A stretch of DNA of 64,000 nt from CAYMZZ01 sp047600605 (GTDB lineage: Bacteria; Bacteroidota; Bacteroidia; Chitinophagales; Chitinophagaceae): contig JASGKK010000002.1 of assembly GCA_047600605.1 (NCBI GenBank), positions 1,178,001 through 1,242,000 on the forward strand. Reading direction: 5' to 3'. This document shows positions 60,709 to 64,000 of this stretch, piece after piece (position 1 is the first letter of the stretch; each line of letters begins with the position of its first letter). The position numbers and the translations under genes were made by a program. Under the pieces are notes generated by a model, which did not search any database, was not told the origin of the DNA, and saw only the letters and a list, made by a program, of their open reading frames with translations.

Positions 60709-61899
60709 TTATTTCTGTAGCTGCCAGAAACAAAAAGCAGAAAGCAGGCAGAGGCCACCCAGTGCCCACCAGAGTGGCATAAACCCGGCAGTATTGGCCA
60801 GTTGAGCGCCCAGCATAGGACCCAGGGTTTGCGCGGCAGACCAGGCCATTGTATACAAGGCAGCATATTGCCCGCGATTGCTATGATGTGCACGCCCGAT
60901 CCAGTAGCTGTTCATGAATGGCATCGACAGCATTTCACCAAATGTAACCGTGATGATCATGAGCGGTGCAATGATCATAGCGGGAGCAGGAATGTTAAGC
61001 AGGAAAAAAGCCAGTCCGCATAATGCCACACCGGCAGTGATATAGCTAAGACTGCGCCGCCTGCCTTCTAACCGGTATACGAGTGCCATTTCAATTAATG
61101 CAATGAGTATACCGTTAAGCGCCATGAGCGCGCCGATAAAAGGCTCACTTAGTTTCAATTCATTTCTGAAGTAGGCAGAAAGATTACTGAACAGTTGAAA
61201 AAAACAACTGGCAAAGAGGAAACTAACAAAGATGAATCTCATGAATACTTTATCACGGTGTGCCGGTACGGCACTGTCCGTTTCTTCCTGTGTTTCTTTG
61301 ACTACGGGTTTTACCGGTTTAATAAGAAACAGCATCAGGATAGCGGCTCCGATATTGGTAACACCATCGACCCAAAACAGCAGCTCATAGCTGATATGCG
61401 CCAGTACTCCGCCGAGGGCGCTGCCTACCGCCCAGCCCAGGTTAATGGCCAGACGGTTGAGCGCATAGGAACGTGTGCGGTTTTCGGGCCGGCTGTAATA
61501 AGCGATAGCCGTGGAGTTGGCCGGACGAAAAGCCTCATTGATAAAACTGACCAGGAAGGTAAACAGGCAAATGAGCGAATAACTTTTCATTTGCCCAAGT
61601 ACCATAAATAAGATACCGCCACCTACCAGCGTGATCAGTTGAACGGGGTAGAACCCGATCTTATCGGTGAGTTTACCACCACACCATGCACCCAGGAATG
61701 CACCTGCGCCAAACAACCCGAATACGATCCCCGCCTCACCAATACTGTAACCCATTTCGGGACTGGTGAGGTAAATAGTCATAAAAGGCACGACCATGGT
61801 GCCGCTCCGGTTGATCAGCATGATCAGGGAGAGCAGCCAGGTAGAGCGGGAAAGGCCGGCGTAGGCATTCCGGTATGTTTGTATTGTGCCAGAAAGCAT
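60709..61899 (-). CDS. MFS transporter (drug/small-molecule efflux type)
   Basis: A 396-residue major facilitator with 11-12 hydrophobic segments in two halves around a polar loop (about 195-215, VKETQEETDSAVPAHRDKV). The MFS motif A is GGKLTDKIGFYPVQ in the loop after the second segment, and EAFRPANSTAIAYYSR with RSYALNRLAINLGWAVGSALGG fits the MdtH-like group. Substrate unknown; most of these export drugs or metabolites. It is on its own transcription unit. Confidence 0.88.
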   Translation of the reverse strand: MLSGTIQTYRNAYAGLSRSTWLLSLIMLINRSGTMVVPFMTIYLTSPEMGYSIGEAGIVFGLFGAGAFLGAWCGGKLTDKIGFYPVQLITLVGGGILFMVLGQMKSYSLICLFTFLVSFINEAFRPANSTAIAYYSRPENRTRSYALNRLAINLGWAVGSALGGVLAHISYELLFWVDGVTNIGAAILMLFLIKPVKPVVKETQEETDSAVPAHRDKVFMRFIFVSFLFASCFFQLFSNLSAYFRNELKLSEPFIGALMALNGILIALIEMALVYRLEGRRRSLSYITAGVALCGLAFFLLNIPAPAMIIAPLMIITVTFGEMLSMPFMNSYWIGRAHHSNRGQYAALYTMAWSAAQTLGPMLGAQLANTAGFMPLWWALGGLCLLSAFCFWQLQK

Positions 61900-61940
61900 C
61901 AGGTCGCAAAGTTAACAGCCGCAATTAGAAAACAGGGAGA

Positions 61941-62152
61941 AATGTGCTAATGTGGGTAATGTGCCAGTGTGCTAATGGGTTTGAAGATTTGGTGATTTGA
62001 GGATTTGAAGATGGGGAAGGGAAAATGTGCTAATGTGGGTAATGTGCTGATGTGCTAATGGGTTTGAAGATTTGGTGATTTGAGGATTTGAAGATTGGGA
62101 GGGAGAATGTGCTAATGTGACGAATGTGCCAGTGTGCTAATGGATTTGAGGA
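61941..62152. repeat. Tandem repeat array, about 2.6 copies of an 82-83-bp unit
   Basis: Units begin AATGTGCTAATGTG at 61941, 62024 and 62106; each ends TTTGAAGATTTGGTGATTTGAGGATTTGAAGATnGGGAnGGG (the third is cut short). The unit is low-complexity, with sub-repeats of AATGTGCTGATGTG and GATTTGA. A further piece occurs at 62350. Such intergenic arrays are common in Chitinophagaceae genomes, and their function is unknown. Confidence 0.85.
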
Positions 62153-62180
62153 ACACCTGCCTTTTCTCTTATTTTTTCTT

Positions 62181-62274
62181 GTGGTTCGCAAGGTGCCTTG
62201 TTTTTCTCCGATTGAATCTTTAAAGAATATAGATTAAGCATAAACCGGAGAAAAACACAGCACCGGCGAACCAC
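62181..62274. repeat. 94-bp inverted-repeat element inside the array
   Basis: The left arm GTGGTTCGCAAGGTGCCTTG plus TTTTTCTCCG (62181-62210) and right arm (62246-62274) are about 85% complementary over 30 bases, around a 35-base loop. The element interrupts the tandem array, which resumes in phase at about 62350. It could be a MITE-like insertion or encode a stable structured RNA. No known family is recognised. Confidence 0.6.
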
Positions 62275-62349
62275 ATCGGCCTGCCGGCCGTGGAGGCAAA
62301 AAGATGGAATTACAGAAATACACTAAACGGGAAAAGTTAATAGGAGTAG

Positions 62350-62500
62350 TTTGAAAATTTGATAATTTGAGGATTTGAAGATTGGGAGGGAGAATGTGCT
62401 AATGTGATGAATGTGCTGATGTGATGAATGTGCTGATGTGCTAATGGATTTGAAGACGGGGAGGGGAATGTGTCAATGTGATTAATAGGCTAAAGTGCTA
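62350..62500. repeat. Second part of the tandem repeat array
   Basis: Continues the 61941-62152 array: TTTGAAAATTTGATAATTTGAGGATTTGAAGATTGGGAGGGAG and several AATGTGCTGATGTG units. The phase carries on from the first part, as though the intervening ~190 bases had been inserted. Confidence 0.75.
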
Positions 62501-62501
62501 A

Positions 62502-63590
62502 CTATTTACACTCCACTACGGGTACATTCAATGCAGTGGCATATTGCGCCACGCCATGCTGATAACCGGCTTCTGCAAACCACGATTGTACATCGTTGAG
62601 AATATTTTTGCCGGAAGGTTTCATTTCAATCATCATACCCCTGCCGCAGGTTTGCGTAAAGGATGACATGCCATTTTTTAATTCCAGTAAGGATAAAGCA
62701 CTGCTCATCGTTTCAAAAACCGTACTGAGTGATACGGTCATATTTTTATAACCCACTTGTATCTGGCTGGCAGATGGTTGTTTGCCATAAAGTTTACCTA
62801 ATTCTGCTACCCTGGATGCGCAGGGAAATTTAGCTACAATATCGCCCTGTGCTTCTATACGCAGAGCCTTTGGAAATTTGCTGTCAAAGTCGCGGGCAAA
62901 AGCACTGTTGCCCGCAGCAGGTGAAGCAAAACTGATCACATTGAGTACATCAACCGACTGACCGGCTTCTTTGGCTTCTGCATAAAAACGGCTGGCAATT
63001 ACTGTAGCGAGGTTGCCTCCCAGGCTATGGCCGGTAAAAAGGACCGGCTCATTATTTTTTCTGTTCTGTAATAAAAATTCGATCAGCTTTTGACCGCTTA
63101 CCGTATCGGTTGACTGAAGCACATTGGTCAGTCCCCGCGCAGTACCCTGTGCAATACGTGCCCCCTGCTCAGTGCTATAGGTCCAGTCTGCCTGTTCCAC
63201 CACATTCAGATCCTGGTAAATCCAGTTATCAATCGCATGCCAGCTTATTTCCATCAATGATCCCCTGATGGCTACCACATACTGCCGGCCATCGGTGGCA
63301 ATAAAACTATGATTACTGCTGGTGCGTGCAGGATGCCATACCAGTTTCCATCCGGGAAGGAACTGATCCAACTGTGCCTGTGGGTCGGTACAATAGGCGA
63401 TCTGGGAAAAAAGGCAGGCTTCCTTTACCTCCGGCTGCTTTATGGGTGCGGGTGGAGCTACCGGCTCACTCTCTGTAGGAGATCCCGTTGCCGGAGCGGT
63501 CGATTCTGCCAGAACAGCCGTTTGCCGGGCATCGTCTGAGCCACAGGAGGTAAGGAACCAACAACCGATAATAAGTGCTAATATTCTCAT
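62502..63590 (-). CDS. Lipase-like (class 3) lipoprotein
   Basis: A 362-residue lipoprotein (start ATG 63590; signal MRILALIIGCWFLTSC with lipobox TSC) with a low-complexity Pro/Ala/Glu linker (about 25-55). The rest is an alpha/beta-hydrolase of the lipase class 3 type: nucleophile elbow GHSLGGNLATVIASRFY, catalytic Asp region ALRIEAQGDIVAKFPC, and YVVAIRGSL-type core strands. No calcium-binding or lid signature is certain. Its role, perhaps a surface-attached lipase or esterase, is inferred. Confidence 0.82.
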   Translation of the reverse strand: MRILALIIGCWFLTSCGSDDARQTAVLAESTAPATGSPTESEPVAPPAPIKQPEVKEACLFSQIAYCTDPQAQLDQFLPGWKLVWHPARTSSNHSFIATDGRQYVVAIRGSLMEISWHAIDNWIYQDLNVVEQADWTYSTEQGARIAQGTARGLTNVLQSTDTVSGQKLIEFLLQNRKNNEPVLFTGHSLGGNLATVIASRFYAEAKEAGQSVDVLNVISFASPAAGNSAFARDFDSKFPKALRIEAQGDIVAKFPCASRVAELGKLYGKQPSASQIQVGYKNMTVSLSTVFETMSSALSLLELKNGMSSFTQTCGRGMMIEMKPSGKNILNDVQSWFAEAGYQHGVAQYATALNVPVVECK

Positions 63591-63720
63591 ATACAAAGTG
63601 CTGTTCAAATTTAGTAGAATTCCGGCATCAGGAAACACGCAATAAACAGCGGATTTTGCCGGGGTATTCTACTATTGTGCAGTGGCTGGCCGGTTTGTAA
63701 TTTGCCACAAATCCCAGCTT

Positions 63721-64000
63721 ATGATAAAGACCAGCCGGCTTCTGAAACTGTTCCGTTTTCTGCTCTTCATCTTTGCGTTTATGCTTTATATGTTGCTCTT
63801 GCAAAGCTGTAGTAAAGCAGACAATACTACTGATACTACCAATGGTCCACCCGGTACAAATTGTACCACCAGCCTGGCCCAGGCCGAATCACTCGATATT
63901 TTTCCGGCCGGCAGCCACTGGAGAAAAGATATTTCCCAATCAGCACTTGAACCCGCCAGCACTCAGCTTTTGGCGGGTTTTGCTTCTAATGGACTTAAGG
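63721..64000 (+). CDS. Lipoprotein, 3' end beyond the window
   Basis: An open frame from ATG 63721 to the right edge. It begins MIKTSRLLKLFRFLLFIFAF and a hydrophobic signal with lipobox LQSC (Cys about residue 30), then a Thr-rich acidic linker and SLDIFPAGSHWRKDISQSALEPAS. The segment FPAGSHWRKDIS followed by a spaced Pro-Ala pattern resembles a family of bacterial secreted proteins with FPADNxWNxDI motifs, but this is only a resemblance. A promoter-like TTG-N20-TAATTTG lies just upstream (about 63674-63703). Confidence 0.6.
   Translation, partial: MIKTSRLLKLFRFLLFIFAFMLYMLLLQSCSKADNTTDTTNGPPGTNCTTSLAQAESLDIFPAGSHWRKDISQSALEPASTQLLAGFASNGLK

Overview
The window looks like chromosomal housekeeping DNA from a Bacteroidota bacterium, most likely of the Chitinophagaceae type. 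Several proteins carry C-terminal domains of the type IX secretion kind. Many lipoproteins have S-C or A-C lipoboxes. There is a PafA-type phosphatase, a DUF4954 protein, an OmpA protein with thrombospondin-3 repeats and a SusC-like receptor. Many promoters fit the Bacteroidota pattern (TTTG, about 19 bases, TAnnTTTG). I see no rRNA, tRNA, CRISPR, phage or IS element.

Left part (1-31.5 kb): the 3' end of der; a T9SS surface protein; an AT-rich pair of unknown genes; a glmS-DUF4954 unit; mgtE; a SET protein; secreted proteins; mutS; a DUF4139 protein; a TonB-receptor-like barrel; a serine hydrolase; a compact run of housekeeping genes (SpoU methyltransferase, UbiA prenyltransferase, ruvX, def); rluD/lipB; a PLP enzyme and a nucleotidyltransferase divergent from one palindromic promoter; and an ECF sigma factor overlapping a membrane protein that joins an anti-sigma-like N-terminus to a trypsin-like protease. 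A small lipoprotein is divergent from the sigma gene.

Centre (33.7-41.7 kb): an aromatic amino-acid operon in the order prephenate dehydratase, aminotransferase, prephenate dehydrogenase, DAHP synthase-chorismate mutase fusion, aroB, aroA, aroC, DUF952. In front of it sits what reads as a complete transcription attenuator: a perfect Bacteroidota promoter, a 30-codon leader peptide with 7 Phe and 3 Tyr in 11 residues, an antiterminator segment, and a terminator hairpin directly before pheA. The leader is not a conventional ORF call and is the most interesting thing in the window.

Right part (41.8-64 kb): envelope genes (L,D-transpeptidase, OmpA-TSP3, a giant IgGFc-binding-like T9SS protein, M28 peptidase), an oxidoreductase, an RRM protein, rpiA, a 37-residue membrane peptide, smc split by an apparent one-base deletion, an acyl-CoA-binding protein, PafA, a glucodextranase-C-like protein, an MFS transporter, an intergenic repeat array interrupted by a hairpin element, a lipase-like lipoprotein, and a lipoprotein gene running off the right edge.
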